Under the pieces are notes generated by a model. That model did not search any database. It saw only the letters and a program-made list of their open reading frames with translations, and had not been told where the DNA came from. 64,000 nt of DNA from DATFRY01 sp035489015. Its GTDB lineage: Bacteria > Myxococcota_A > Polyangia > Haliangiales > Haliangiaceae. A program made the translations under genes and the position numbers. The stretch spans positions 26,309-90,308 of the forward strand of contig DATHKR010000338.1 of the NCBI GenBank assembly GCA_035489015.1. Reading direction: 5' to 3'. The stretch's first letter is position 1, and each line of letters opens with the position of its first letter. Positions 55,074-63,854 of this stretch are shown here, in pieces.

Positions 55074-55400
55074 ATGGACGTCAAAGGCGTCATGGGATCT
55101 GTGAACTTCGACGGCGAATGGATCACCATTACGAAGAAGGAAGTCGGCCAGCAGCAGCGGCAGTTCCGCATCCGGGCCGCCGAGGTGACCGGCACCAGGC
55201 TCAAGCCTGGCACACGCCTGTTCCACGGCTACATGCAGTTCGTCCTGCCCGGCAGCACACCCGCCACCGAATCGAAGGGCCTGCTGTCCGGCGGCCGGCC
55301 GCCACAGTCCGACCCGCACAGCTTGTCCATCCGCCGCAGCGCCAACGACGCCGCGGAGAAACTCGTGGCCGCCGTCGAACAGGCCCGCCCTACCCCGTGA
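55074..55400 (+). CDS. DUF4429-like protein on the opposite strand of the head-tail module
   Basis: 108 aa, ATG with GGGGG five bases upstream. 'MGSVNFDGEWITITKKEV', 'EVTGTRLKPGTRLFHGYMQF' and 'SLSIRRSANDAAEKLVAAVE' fit DUF4429/PH-like domains found in Streptomyces. It is the only plus-strand gene in the late region and its end overlaps the convergent connector gene by 11 bases. Likely a moron expressed in the lysogen. Confidence 0.78.
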   Translation: MDVKGVMGSVNFDGEWITITKKEVGQQQRQFRIRAAEVTGTRLKPGTRLFHGYMQFVLPGSTPATESKGLLSGGRPPQSDPHSLSIRRSANDAAEKLVAAVEQARPTP

Positions 55401-55752
55401 CCCGGTCCGCAGCGAACTGCAGCGGACCCCGGAGGCCGGTGAAGGGGCTGCGACCCCAGTCGCCGGGCTCCCCGGTGATCTCACACCGGACCCCACGGAT
55501 GACCGCGCCGTCCGTGGTTCGCAACGGGTGGCCGGCAAAGGCGTACACGGTCCAGCCGACAATCACCGTGTCCCGGTCCTGCTGCTGCGCGCCGCCCACC
55601 GCGGGCGTCTCCGCCCGCGGGGTCACCACACAGCCGTGCAGATCGAACGACTCGTCCACACCGGGAAGCGGCTGACCGCGGGGATCACGGCCCGGCGACG
55701 TGCCGGTACGGACGATCCGCACGGTCTCCCCGAACGGGTACGGGGCAGACAT
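55390..55752 (-). CDS. Head-tail connector / head closure protein (120 aa)
   Basis: Beta-rich with a proline/glycine loop ('RDPRGQPLPGVDESFDLHGC') and 'GDWGRSPFTGLRGPLQFAAD' at the end. This Streptomyces phage family sits between the gp6-like connector and gp10-like protein. ATG. Confidence 0.65.
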   Translation of the reverse strand: MSAPYPFGETVRIVRTGTSPGRDPRGQPLPGVDESFDLHGCVVTPRAETPAVGGAQQQDRDTVIVGWTVYAFAGHPLRTTDGAVIRGVRCEITGEPGDWGRSPFTGLRGPLQFAADRVTG

Positions 55753-56165
55753 CAGATGTACCCCCAGCCCGGCTCGCACTCGAGACCTGGCCCCGGAGTG
55801 GCGTCGATCGGCCACGTCGGCGACGGGTCCGCCGTGGCCGGGGTCGGATCCACGGTGAACGCACCACCACGGCCAGCCAGCGCCTTGAGGGCCGCCTTGT
55901 CCGCCTTCGTCAGATACAGGCCGCCCGAGCCGGACGGGCGCTGCACGGACATCGGGCCGATCGTCTCGTAGGACACCTGCTGCGGATTCACATACGCGCG
56001 GGCCGCAACCGAAAGGACCACCGCGGTCGCCTCGTCCGGCAACGGCTTCACCACCGACAGGCACAGCGAAACAGCCTGCGCGATCAGAAGGTCCGCACGT
56101 TCCCCGCTGATCTCTTCGAGACCCAGGTAGAGGCCGAGATCCTCGGCCGTAGGAGCAGTGAACAC
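55752..56165 (-). CDS. Head-tail adaptor, gp6-like (137 aa)
   Basis: GTG with AGGAGG. 'TAEDLGLYLGLEEISGERAD' and 'LPDEATAVVLSVAARAYVNP' match phage head-tail adaptors that dock on the portal. Follows the glycosyltransferase by eight bases. Confidence 0.72.
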   Translation of the reverse strand: MFTAPTAEDLGLYLGLEEISGERADLLIAQAVSLCLSVVKPLPDEATAVVLSVAARAYVNPQQVSYETIGPMSVQRPSGSGGLYLTKADKAALKALAGRGGAFTVDPTPATADPSPTWPIDATPGPGLECEPGWGYI

Positions 56166-56173
56166 AGCGCCTC

Positions 56174-57184
56174 CTACAGGGATTCGACAGCCTCACACCA
56201 GGCGGCCAGATCGGATGCCGGGTCCAGCTCGGCGCTGCGGGCCTTCGCCCGCTTGGACGCCAGCCGGTACTCGGCTGGCGTCTTGAGCTTGCGGATGACC
56301 GCCTCGTAGCCGTCGAGGTCCTGGCGTTCGATGAAGATCCCGCCCTCGCCGAGGGATTCGCATAGGCCGGGTGTGGGGTGGGCCAGGACCGGGATGCCAG
56401 ACGCGAGAGCCTCTACACCGGCACGTCCCCACGACTCGTAGAACGACGGCATCAGCAGCAGACGCGTTCGCGCGTACACCGCCTCGCGCATTTCGTGCCC
56501 TGACACGTGCTGGACTTCCTCAACGTTCGGGAGATCCGAGTAGTCGGTCTGCTCTCCGTAGGAGCCCTTCACGACCAGGAACTTGGTGTCCGGCATCCGC
56601 TTGGCCAGCTTGTGGAACAGCAGGCCGCCCTTGTCGGGGTTGGTGTTGATCAGTGTCACGCGGTCGCCGGGCTTCGTCGCGTACTCCTTGGCGAACACCG
56701 GGGGCCGCACAATGATCGACGCCTCGGGCCGCACCGACTTGGGGTGATCCACGAAGTGGAGCTCGGCTTCCTTCGCCATCCACTGTGAGTTGTAGACCGC
56801 CAAGGCTGTTCCACCCGACGCCATGTCCCTGAACGTCGGCAGGAACGTGTTGTGGCAGATCGCCACGAACGGCTTCCCATAGCCTCGCGACAGGGCCGCC
56901 GTCGGCGGAACGTTCTCCAGGTGTGACACCAGGACGCTTCCGCGGCGCACCGCAGACGCGAAGTCCAGTCTCGACTCCAGCGGCACGACCTTCACGCCGT
57001 CCAGCTCATACGGTTCGTGATCCTCGCCGTAGCGGGACAGCCACACCGTGACCTCATGCCCCCGCTCGACCAGAGCCCGGAACATGCTCCAGGCCATCCA
57101 CTCCGCCCCGGCGTTGTGCCGGGGCGGAGCAGCGTGCAGCCGGGCGACGACCTGCATCGGACGGCCACCGCCCGCTGCCGTCAC
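56174..57184 (-). CDS. GT4-family glycosyltransferase in the head module
   Basis: 336 aa. N-terminal Rossmann half (9-165), C-terminal half with 'INTNPDKGGLLFHKLAKRMP', then the retaining GT4 motif E-x7-E (Glu250, Glu258) and 'PVLAHPTPGLCESLGEGG'. It should transfer a sugar from a nucleotide donor. The GTG overlaps the capsid stop (GTGA), so it is made with the capsid; the likeliest target is the capsid or another virion protein. Start could also be the ATG at codon 10. Confidence 0.87.
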   Translation of the reverse strand: MTAAGGGRPMQVVARLHAAPPRHNAGAEWMAWSMFRALVERGHEVTVWLSRYGEDHEPYELDGVKVVPLESRLDFASAVRRGSVLVSHLENVPPTAALSRGYGKPFVAICHNTFLPTFRDMASGGTALAVYNSQWMAKEAELHFVDHPKSVRPEASIIVRPPVFAKEYATKPGDRVTLINTNPDKGGLLFHKLAKRMPDTKFLVVKGSYGEQTDYSDLPNVEEVQHVSGHEMREAVYARTRLLLMPSFYESWGRAGVEALASGIPVLAHPTPGLCESLGEGGIFIERQDLDGYEAVIRKLKTPAEYRLASKRAKARSAELDPASDLAAWCEAVESL

Positions 57185-58140
57185 GAGCTGGAGCCAGCCG
57201 TGCCGGTGTACTTCACGAACGCCTGCGCGTCGCCCTGCACGTAGCCGTAGTAGGCCTCCGCGAGAATGAGGACGAGGTTCTCCTGGAACGCCGAGTGGAC
57301 GCCGCCATCCTCGTCCACATATGTCGCTTCCTTGCTGATACGTACCGTGATGTCCATTCCCACGCCGTAAGCAGCCTGGGACCAGTCACCGCCGATCGCA
57401 CGCAGCCCGGTGTCCGCCGAAGTCGACTGACGCCGCTGCTTGCCCGACACCGACCGCGAGTACGCCAGCGGCTCACCGATCAGCGTGCCCGCAGACGCCA
57501 TTTGCGTCCCCGGCACCGTGGTGTCGACCAGGATCGGCCGGCCCGTGGTGTCCGTCGCGAGCAGCAGCCGCGGCTTGAGGCGGTGGTCGGCGACCGTACC
57601 GGTGTAGTCCCAGTCATCGTTGATGACCAGGCCCATGCCGTTCACGAAGTCCGCCCAGACGCCGCCATGGGCCTGGTCTGCCGTGCCGAGCGCCACCGAG
57701 TTGGTGGTCTCCGCGAGGTAGTCGTCGAACGGCCCGGCCGCACCCTTCATGGTCAGGCCGTGGATCGCCGCGTGGTCGAAAGCCCTCGCGAACGCGGTCG
57801 GCAGGTCACGCTGGAGCTGGGTGTACAGCCCGCCAGCGTTGGTCATCGCGACCTCTTCGGCCACAGGGATCAGGACGGCGACCTTCTTCGCCGTCATCTG
57901 CTTGATGCTGACGCCGCCGCTCGACAGCGGCTTCCGGCTGGCCTGGCCGACCCAGTCGGCGACCGGCACGTCCATCGGGATCGGGATAGACGTGGTCGCG
58001 TCGATCGCCAGCGGCGCCGGACGCGCGAGCGCCATCACCGCCGACTGCTCGACGCTCTTCTCGAAGATGGGACCTGCGAGGGTCCGCGGCAGGAGTGATG
58101 CGTTGATATCACTCAGCTTGAGGGGGGCCGTAGCCACCAT
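57181..58140 (-). CDS. Major capsid protein (HK97 fold)
   Basis: 319 aa. 'LIPVAEEVAMTNAGGLYTQL' and 'AFARAFDHAAIHG' are the HK97-type spine helix region; the N-terminus is short, so assembly uses the separate scaffold encoded just upstream. ATG. Followed directly by the glycosyltransferase. Confidence 0.87.
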   Translation of the reverse strand: MVATAPLKLSDINASLLPRTLAGPIFEKSVEQSAVMALARPAPLAIDATTSIPIPMDVPVADWVGQASRKPLSSGGVSIKQMTAKKVAVLIPVAEEVAMTNAGGLYTQLQRDLPTAFARAFDHAAIHGLTMKGAAGPFDDYLAETTNSVALGTADQAHGGVWADFVNGMGLVINDDWDYTGTVADHRLKPRLLLATDTTGRPILVDTTVPGTQMASAGTLIGEPLAYSRSVSGKQRRQSTSADTGLRAIGGDWSQAAYGVGMDITVRISKEATYVDEDGGVHSAFQENLVLILAEAYYGYVQGDAQAFVKYTGTAGSSS

Positions 58141-58158
58141 GAGTCCTTCTTTCGACAG

Positions 58159-58794
58159 CTACTTCAGCTGCTTATGGAGGAACCCCGCGAACTCTTCAGC
58201 GGGGTCGAGGGTCCGTGTCTTGTTGGCGCCGGACGCTTGAGTGCGGTCCGGTGCCGGGCGCCGCGGGCCCTCCTGGGGCTGGGGCTTTGCCCAGTGCGGC
58301 TTGCGCTCCAAGAGCGTCTGGAGGTCGGCCTCGATGGCCGCCTCGTCGATGTCGCCGTCAGAGTCGATGTACGAGTCGAGATCCAGCGCGCCGACTGCGT
58401 CCTCGGGATCCGCGAACGCGGCACCCGCGAGGGCCTGAACGGTGCTCTTTGCGAGCCGCTGACGCGTCGAAGCGATGCGCTCCTCCGCCGCGGCCAGCTT
58501 GTCCGCCAGGCGTTCGGTTTCGGACTTGTCCGCGTCCTTGATCGCCTGGAGTTCCGCCGCAATTGGCTCCAGCTTCTTCAGCCGTTCCCGGAGGTTCCTG
58601 GCCTCCGAGTTGGCCTTGGCGATCTTGGCTTCGGCGCGCTTCCGGTCGAACGGCTCCTCAGGCTTCGGCTTCTCCGCCTCCTGGGCGGTGTCAGCCGACT
58701 CCTCCGAGTCGCCCTCCGTACCGGTGTCGGCCTCCTCCACCTCGGTGGACTCGTCGACCTCGGCCAGCTCGGTGTTCTCGATCTCTTCAGGCAT
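58159..58794 (-). CDS. Capsid scaffolding protein
   Basis: 211 aa: acidic N-terminus ('ENTELAEVDESTEVEEADTG'), a long coiled coil (about 50-115) and a charged C-terminus, the usual design of phage scaffolds. Immediately precedes the capsid gene. Confidence 0.82.
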   Translation of the reverse strand: MPEEIENTELAEVDESTEVEEADTGTEGDSEESADTAQEAEKPKPEEPFDRKRAEAKIAKANSEARNLRERLKKLEPIAAELQAIKDADKSETERLADKLAAAEERIASTRQRLAKSTVQALAGAAFADPEDAVGALDLDSYIDSDGDIDEAAIEADLQTLLERKPHWAKPQPQEGPRRPAPDRTQASGANKTRTLDPAEEFAGFLHKQLK

Positions 58795-58831
58795 GACGAA
58801 ACGGCCCTCCAGGGGCTGTGGAAATGAGAAA

Positions 58832-58850
58832 GGCCGCCACCAGGGCGACC
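58832..58850 (-). terminator. Hairpin upstream of the scaffold gene
   Basis: 7-bp stem (GGCCGCC with GGCGACC, one G-U pair) with a 5-base loop, followed on the minus strand by TTTCTCATTTCC. Confidence 0.55.
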
Positions 58851-58880
58851 ATGCGATGGGTCAGTCAGTAGGCACGGCCG

Positions 58881-59666
58881 TCAGCCGTGCTCGGCAATCG
58901 CCTGCCGGAACCGGCGCAGCTGATCACCCGGGAACGGAGCCGCGTACTCCCGGTACAGCCGGTCCCACTCCGCGGCATGCGCGGACAACTCGAAGCGCTG
59001 GCCACGGAAAACGGGAACGACGCAGCACGAACACGAGTTGTGGTACTTCGCTGTACCGTCCCCGAGGAAGCGATCGTTGGCGTCCTGCCCAGCCGTTCCG
59101 GCCGAGGCGTAAACCATGCCGCGAGACGCCATCAGACGGCAGAAGGCGCACGCCCCGAGGGCGGCAGCGCGGGCATAGCCAACAGCCTGCCGGTCCGCGC
59201 GGACCGCTTGCCGCACCGTTTCCCGCCCCTGGTCCGCCACCAACTTCTGGGCGACCTCCTCGGCCTTCGCCTGCGCTGCGGCGACCCGCTCGTCCACCGG
59301 CCGCAACTGGACCTGGGTGGCGCGCGCCTCGTCACGCGGCCACACGTCCTTCGACGCCCAGCGCAGCGACGCCTCCACCTGCTCAGGCGGGGGCGCATCC
59401 GGCAGCGGTACCGTGAACGAACCAGGCACCCCCGCCGCGTCCCGCTGCGCATCGAAGAAGTCCGCCGCCAGGGACGCGGACGTCTCGCCGTACTGGCGGA
59501 TCAAGGCATCCATTGCCGCAATCCAGGCCGGGATCGTCTGTTGCAGCCTGGATGGGACGATCAGAGCGCGGAGTTTCTGCATGTCCCGCACCAGCAGACG
59601 CGTCAGTCCTCGCTGCACGGCACGCTGCCGACGGGGTACTGCGCCGTCATCCGAGACCGTTGCCAT
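58881..59666 (-). CDS. Minor head protein, MuF/VG15-like (261 aa)
   Basis: Helical first half; then 'ACAFCRLMASRGMVYAS' and 'KYHNSCSCCVVPVF', the Cys/His layout of the MuF/VG15 minor-head family that follows the portal. Overlaps the portal gene by 20 bases. It is probably ejected with, or placed inside, the capsid. Confidence 0.82.
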   Translation of the reverse strand: MATVSDDGAVPRRQRAVQRGLTRLLVRDMQKLRALIVPSRLQQTIPAWIAAMDALIRQYGETSASLAADFFDAQRDAAGVPGSFTVPLPDAPPPEQVEASLRWASKDVWPRDEARATQVQLRPVDERVAAAQAKAEEVAQKLVADQGRETVRQAVRADRQAVGYARAAALGACAFCRLMASRGMVYASAGTAGQDANDRFLGDGTAKYHNSCSCCVVPVFRGQRFELSAHAAEWDRLYREYAAPFPGDQLRRFRQAIAEHG

Positions 59667-61113
59667 CGCCGGTCCCTACGTCGACGGAAGCGGGGGTGGC
59701 GGGCTCGCTGCCGAGGGCTTCCAGCCGGTCCATCAGGGCCGAACTCGACGCCCGGCCCGTGGCCCGGACACGATCCGCCCGCACCCGCTGCCGCTGCCCC
59801 TCGGTGAGGCCCGCCATCTCCAGGACCACATCCGACTCCGCAGGCAGAATGCCCGCCTGCACCAGCTTCACCGTGGCGTCCGCCTGGGCGGCCACCGTCG
59901 GCGTCGCCGGGTTGCGCCACACCGTCTCGATGCGGCGCGCCTTGTCCGGGGGCACACCGTCCCGCACCCAAAGGGCAAGGCGCATGGCCTGCTGCCAGCC
60001 CGCCCCGAACCGGCGGATCCGCCGCTCGGAGCGCTTGACCAGCTTGGCCTCGGTCGAGCGGATCGCGTCCGCGCTCGCCGGGTTGTCGGTGGTGTAGCCG
60101 AGCATGTGCGGCGGCAGCCCGAACTGGCTCGACATGATCCGCGCGTACAAGTCAACGATCTTCGTCTGGCCGGACGGGTCATGGGCCGGAAATGCGCCCA
60201 CCTGCGGGACGTTGCCGTCCTCATCCCGTTCCAGGGCCAGCATCCGCCCGATGTACGTCTCCCACGCCGACTTGGCGTTGCCCTCCGCATCCTGGAACGC
60301 GGACTCGGAGGCGCCGAGGATGTAGCGCTGCGGGGCGCCGAAAAATTCGGCGGCCACTTCGATACCCATCAGGCGCCGGCAGGCCGCGTCCGTGATGGAC
60401 ATGACGTCCGGAGTAATCTCCGACTTACCGACCCGGTCGCTGGTGCGCTGGCGGTTCGCGAGCCGCACCACCGGGACGACGCCCAGATTGTGAAGGTCCC
60501 GGTCGACGATCTCCCAGCCGCCCGACGTGGTCGGGACCGCCGTCACCGTCTGCTCCGGCAAGTACAGGACCAGCATCCGGTCATCCATACCGGACTCGAT
60601 GAGGTTGTCCGTCTGGCACTCCCGCAGCGCCGCCGTACCCATCCGGGTCCGCGCGTCCCACAGCAGTGTCATGTCCAGCGGCGACTCGACGCTGATCAGT
60701 GGCGGGCAGTCATCAGTCCCGCAATCCCCTGAACCGACCGCCAGGTACTCGCGGCCATAGATCAGCGAATCCAGGTGGGCGAGGCTCGACTCGTCCAGCA
60801 AGTCGTTCGCATCGGCGATCTCCGCCAGGTCAGACGAATCCGAACCATCAGCCCACCGGAAGGCCTCCAGGTCGAGGCGCTCCTCCAGGGACTCCACACC
60901 CACGCGCGGCCAGCCGATGACCGTGTGCAGGCTCCTCAGCTGTGGCGGAATGCTGATGCCCAGGTCGCGGACCAGCTGCTCGCCGTTGAAATATGCGTCC
61001 CGCAGCTGCAGCAGCCACCGGTCGCGCACCAGATCCCCGCGCAGAACGTTGATCAAGGCCAGCTCGTCGTCCGACAGATGCAGGAGCGGGAGCTCGGGGA
61101 TCGAGACGGTCAT
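59647..61113 (-). CDS. Portal protein (SPP1 gp6-like)
   Basis: 488 aa. 'YFNGEQLVRDLGISIPPQLR' near the start, the 'GWPRVGVESLEERLDLEAFR' wing, and 'GLPPHMLGYTTDNPASADAI' in the stem region are conserved in SPP1-type portals. Forms the 12-mer through which DNA is packaged. ATG coupled to the terminase stop. Confidence 0.9.
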   Translation of the reverse strand: MTVSIPELPLLHLSDDELALINVLRGDLVRDRWLLQLRDAYFNGEQLVRDLGISIPPQLRSLHTVIGWPRVGVESLEERLDLEAFRWADGSDSSDLAEIADANDLLDESSLAHLDSLIYGREYLAVGSGDCGTDDCPPLISVESPLDMTLLWDARTRMGTAALRECQTDNLIESGMDDRMLVLYLPEQTVTAVPTTSGGWEIVDRDLHNLGVVPVVRLANRQRTSDRVGKSEITPDVMSITDAACRRLMGIEVAAEFFGAPQRYILGASESAFQDAEGNAKSAWETYIGRMLALERDEDGNVPQVGAFPAHDPSGQTKIVDLYARIMSSQFGLPPHMLGYTTDNPASADAIRSTEAKLVKRSERRIRRFGAGWQQAMRLALWVRDGVPPDKARRIETVWRNPATPTVAAQADATVKLVQAGILPAESDVVLEMAGLTEGQRQRVRADRVRATGRASSSALMDRLEALGSEPATPASVDVGTGDGNGLG

Positions 61114-62741
61114 CGCAGCACCACCACCCGTCCCGATCGTCCGGACTTCTTCTTGCCAAGGCCCTTGGCCATCGCATCCACACGGCACTGCCAGGCGAGG
61201 ACCGCAGCCACCGCCACGTCGATCTTTTTGGAACTGTCCGGGTGCTCCTTCATGATCTGGATGCCGCTGCGGGACTCACGCCGGCGGGCGTTGAGGATGT
61301 GCCGGGTCATCACGCTCGTTCCGTCATGCGTCAGCTCCCCGTCCACCACGCTCGAGCGGAACTTCTCCAGCGCCCTGACGATCTGATGCGCCCTGCCGCC
61401 GGTCATCCACCACTCGATCGGATGCTGCAACGAGGACTTCAGCTTCATGCGCTTCCCGTGATCCGCCTCCCACTTCGCCACGTGGGACTCCCAGCGGGCC
61501 GGGTCGGCGTACATGCCGACGACCCGGTACTCACGGAACGCGTCCTCGACAGCGGCCAGCACCTCAACCGTGGGCACCTGCCAGTCCCGCCCGAAGGGCC
61601 CGTCAGGCTGCTCCCAGCACCCCACCAGGAAGAGGTGGCCATCCGAGACGCGGCAACCCACCAGGGCCGTCGCATCCGTGACCCCGCGGTTCCTGCGGCG
61701 CGAACCGTCGAAGCCGAGGACGATCTCCTCGCCGCGGGCCACAACCTTGTCGGCGGCGGCCACGCTCGCCCACTCGGGCTGCGTGATCCACGAGTCGGAG
61801 GCGTGCGTGATCTGGTTGAGGAAGTCGGCGCGGGCCGTCTGCGGGTCCGTGCTCGGATCCCAGATCGTCGCCACCAGCGTGTCCAGGTCGACGTGGCCGC
61901 CGTTGCGGTCCGCCGAATCCCCGTAAGTGAAGGTCAGACCTGCGATCAGGGACTGCCGGTCCGTCATGTCCGTCTCGGCGGGCGCCTCACGGTGGTCGTA
62001 GAAGAGTCCGTCGTCACGGGCGCGACCCTCGCGGATCTTTGCCCAGAACGCTGCGGACTCCTCCGCGACGCTGCCCTCGCCGGGGATGAAGGCGTTCGGG
62101 GACTCGATGGTCGTACCGCCGATCTTGGCGGCGTTGATCCGCATCGTCTCCGCCAGCCGGTTCCCCCGGTTCGACCTGACCCACTCCTCAGTCTGGTCCA
62201 GCACCGCGAAGACCGGCTTGTTGCCTTTCACCGTCCGCGCCGACGACGTGATCGGCTCGATACGGCCGCGCGGCAGGTTCACGAAAGTGTCCAGCGGCTC
62301 CAGGCCCGGGTACTCGTCGATCACCGGCCCCTGAAGCATCTCCAGCAGCGGCGTCCAGGTGTTCTTCGTCTGCGTCTCCGACACCGCCGCGATCTGCACC
62401 AGCGGCGTCCGCACCTCCGACCAAGGCTTGCCCACCGGCTGCCCCTCGGCATCCCAACCGTCCGGCACTACAGGGCCAAGGGCCTCGACGATCGCCAGCG
62501 CGGCAAGGAACGGGCTCTTCCCCCACCCGCGCGGCCGGCTGATGACACCGCGGCGGAAACGCCGCTTGCCTGTACGCGGATTCAGTTCGTAGTAGCGGAG
62601 GACGAAATCCTCCTGCTCCGGATACAGCAGGAAGGGTTCGTACTCACCGCGGTCCGGGGCCGCCAGCATTTCCGAGATCCAGTCGATGACCCCGTAACCC
62701 AGCGTCGGAACGGCGCCCGGCTCAGGCGGGATCCATGGCAT
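61110..62741 (-). CDS. Terminase large subunit
   Basis: 543 aa. Walker A-like RPRGWGKS (69-76), a B-type 'FAVLDQTEEW', and an RNase H-like nuclease with 'ILGFDGSRRRNRG' and late acidic residues. It packages and cuts the genome. The start shares one base with the small-subunit stop. Confidence 0.92.
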   Translation of the reverse strand: MPWIPPEPGAVPTLGYGVIDWISEMLAAPDRGEYEPFLLYPEQEDFVLRYYELNPRTGKRRFRRGVISRPRGWGKSPFLAALAIVEALGPVVPDGWDAEGQPVGKPWSEVRTPLVQIAAVSETQTKNTWTPLLEMLQGPVIDEYPGLEPLDTFVNLPRGRIEPITSSARTVKGNKPVFAVLDQTEEWVRSNRGNRLAETMRINAAKIGGTTIESPNAFIPGEGSVAEESAAFWAKIREGRARDDGLFYDHREAPAETDMTDRQSLIAGLTFTYGDSADRNGGHVDLDTLVATIWDPSTDPQTARADFLNQITHASDSWITQPEWASVAAADKVVARGEEIVLGFDGSRRRNRGVTDATALVGCRVSDGHLFLVGCWEQPDGPFGRDWQVPTVEVLAAVEDAFREYRVVGMYADPARWESHVAKWEADHGKRMKLKSSLQHPIEWWMTGGRAHQIVRALEKFRSSVVDGELTHDGTSVMTRHILNARRRESRSGIQIMKEHPDSSKKIDVAVAAVLAWQCRVDAMAKGLGKKKSGRSGRVVVLR

Positions 62742-63217
62742 CAGCCGTCCGTCGCCTTCGGATCCGGCAGCGCGTGCAAGGTGCCGCGGCGCTCCCGGGC
62801 CGACCGGCCGCCCTCAGGGCGCCTGCCGTCAGCCTCATCCGCCTGCGCGAACTGCATGCGCAGACGAGCCCGGTCCTCAGGAGTAGCCCCGAACTTCGCG
62901 ACCCGTAGCCGTAGCTCGCCTGCTGCCGCCCCATCGCCGGACCAGTGCCGGGCATGGACTACAGCCGTGTCGAGGAGGAAATCCCAGTCAGTCGACGAGA
63001 AGTGCTCAGCCTGCGGGGATGCCTTCCACATCTCCCACCAGTCCAGCGTGCGCGCCGGCCAAGTGTGCTCGACGAGGTCGCCGTCCTTCATCACCTGGAG
63101 GGTCGGCAACTCCGGGGCTTCCGCCTGCTCGAAGCGCAGAACCGTCTGGGCGACCGGGTCCCTATTGCCTCGCGCACGGCGCGATGGGTCTTTCGGTTGA
63201 GGGCCTCGGCCTGCCAT
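62741..63217 (-). CDS. Terminase small subunit (P27-like)
   Basis: 158 aa. 'MAGRGPQPKDPSRRARGNRD', 'WWEMWKASPQAEHFSSTDWD' and 'ELRLRVAKFGATPEDRARLR' match the small-terminase family of Streptomyces phages. It recognises the packaging site. The ATG at 63217 is preferred to the GTG/TTG nine bases earlier. Confidence 0.88.
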   Translation of the reverse strand: MAGRGPQPKDPSRRARGNRDPVAQTVLRFEQAEAPELPTLQVMKDGDLVEHTWPARTLDWWEMWKASPQAEHFSSTDWDFLLDTAVVHARHWSGDGAAAGELRLRVAKFGATPEDRARLRMQFAQADEADGRRPEGGRSARERRGTLHALPDPKATDG

Positions 63218-63239
63218 GGCCAACACCCCCTCACGACAG

Positions 63240-63848
63240 CTACGTCAGGGCTGGAAGCACTCCGGACAGATCAGCAAGAACACTCGGAGCATCACGCCAT
63301 ACCTGGCCGGTCATCGCGATGTACCGGCGGTCCCCGTACACCTCAAGACCCGTGCCCTCAGGCATTGCCACCCGGCGCCCCTGGGCCAGACCGCCGCGGC
63401 CCCAGACGTGCAGGCCGGTTCCGGACTGGCTCAGTTCGATGAAGGTCTCCGGCAGTTGAGCGAGCAATTCGGCTGCCCAGCCGGCCAGCACGCCTTCGTC
63501 TGAGATGACGTGGTCCAAGTCGATGCACACGATGTCGTCGGCCACCGTCAGGACGTAGCCAACGCCGCTTCCGATCGTGCTCCGTGAAGCTGTCGCATAG
63601 TCAGACCACGAGGACGGATCCGTGACCGAAGCGAACCGGGCGTCGGTGCGAAGGGGGATCTTCCGACCGTCCCAGCGCACCCAGCGGGGCCGTCGGCGCA
63701 TCTCGGCGGGAATCGGATCTACGGCAGCCCGTTCCCTGCGCCGAGTCCGGTACGCCTTTGCCTCACAGGACCGCGAGCACTGTCGGCGGTCCGACCGGTG
63801 CATCGTCGGCAGCGGACCGCCGCAGACCGTGCAGGTGTGAGTCGACAT
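63240..63848 (-). CDS. Primase-polymerase-like domain protein (202 aa)
   Basis: N-terminal zinc motif ('CTVCGG', 'CSRSC') followed by a prim-pol-like fold with 'DIVCIDLDHV' (metal-binding Asp pair), 'SGTGLHVWGRGG' and 'GLEVYGDRRYIAMTG'. Only the domain of longer phage primase-polymerases is present; no helicase region. It precedes the terminase genes, probably from the promoter at 63855-63884. Confidence 0.72.
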   Translation of the reverse strand: MSTHTCTVCGGPLPTMHRSDRRQCSRSCEAKAYRTRRRERAAVDPIPAEMRRRPRWVRWDGRKIPLRTDARFASVTDPSSWSDYATASRSTIGSGVGYVLTVADDIVCIDLDHVISDEGVLAGWAAELLAQLPETFIELSQSGTGLHVWGRGGLAQGRRVAMPEGTGLEVYGDRRYIAMTGQVWRDAPSVLADLSGVLPALT

Positions 63849-63854
63849 GCCATG

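Noticed and set aside
61242..63200. A 652-codon plus-strand frame over terminase
   Set aside because: Antisense to the terminase genes; Arg/Val/His-rich with no motif.
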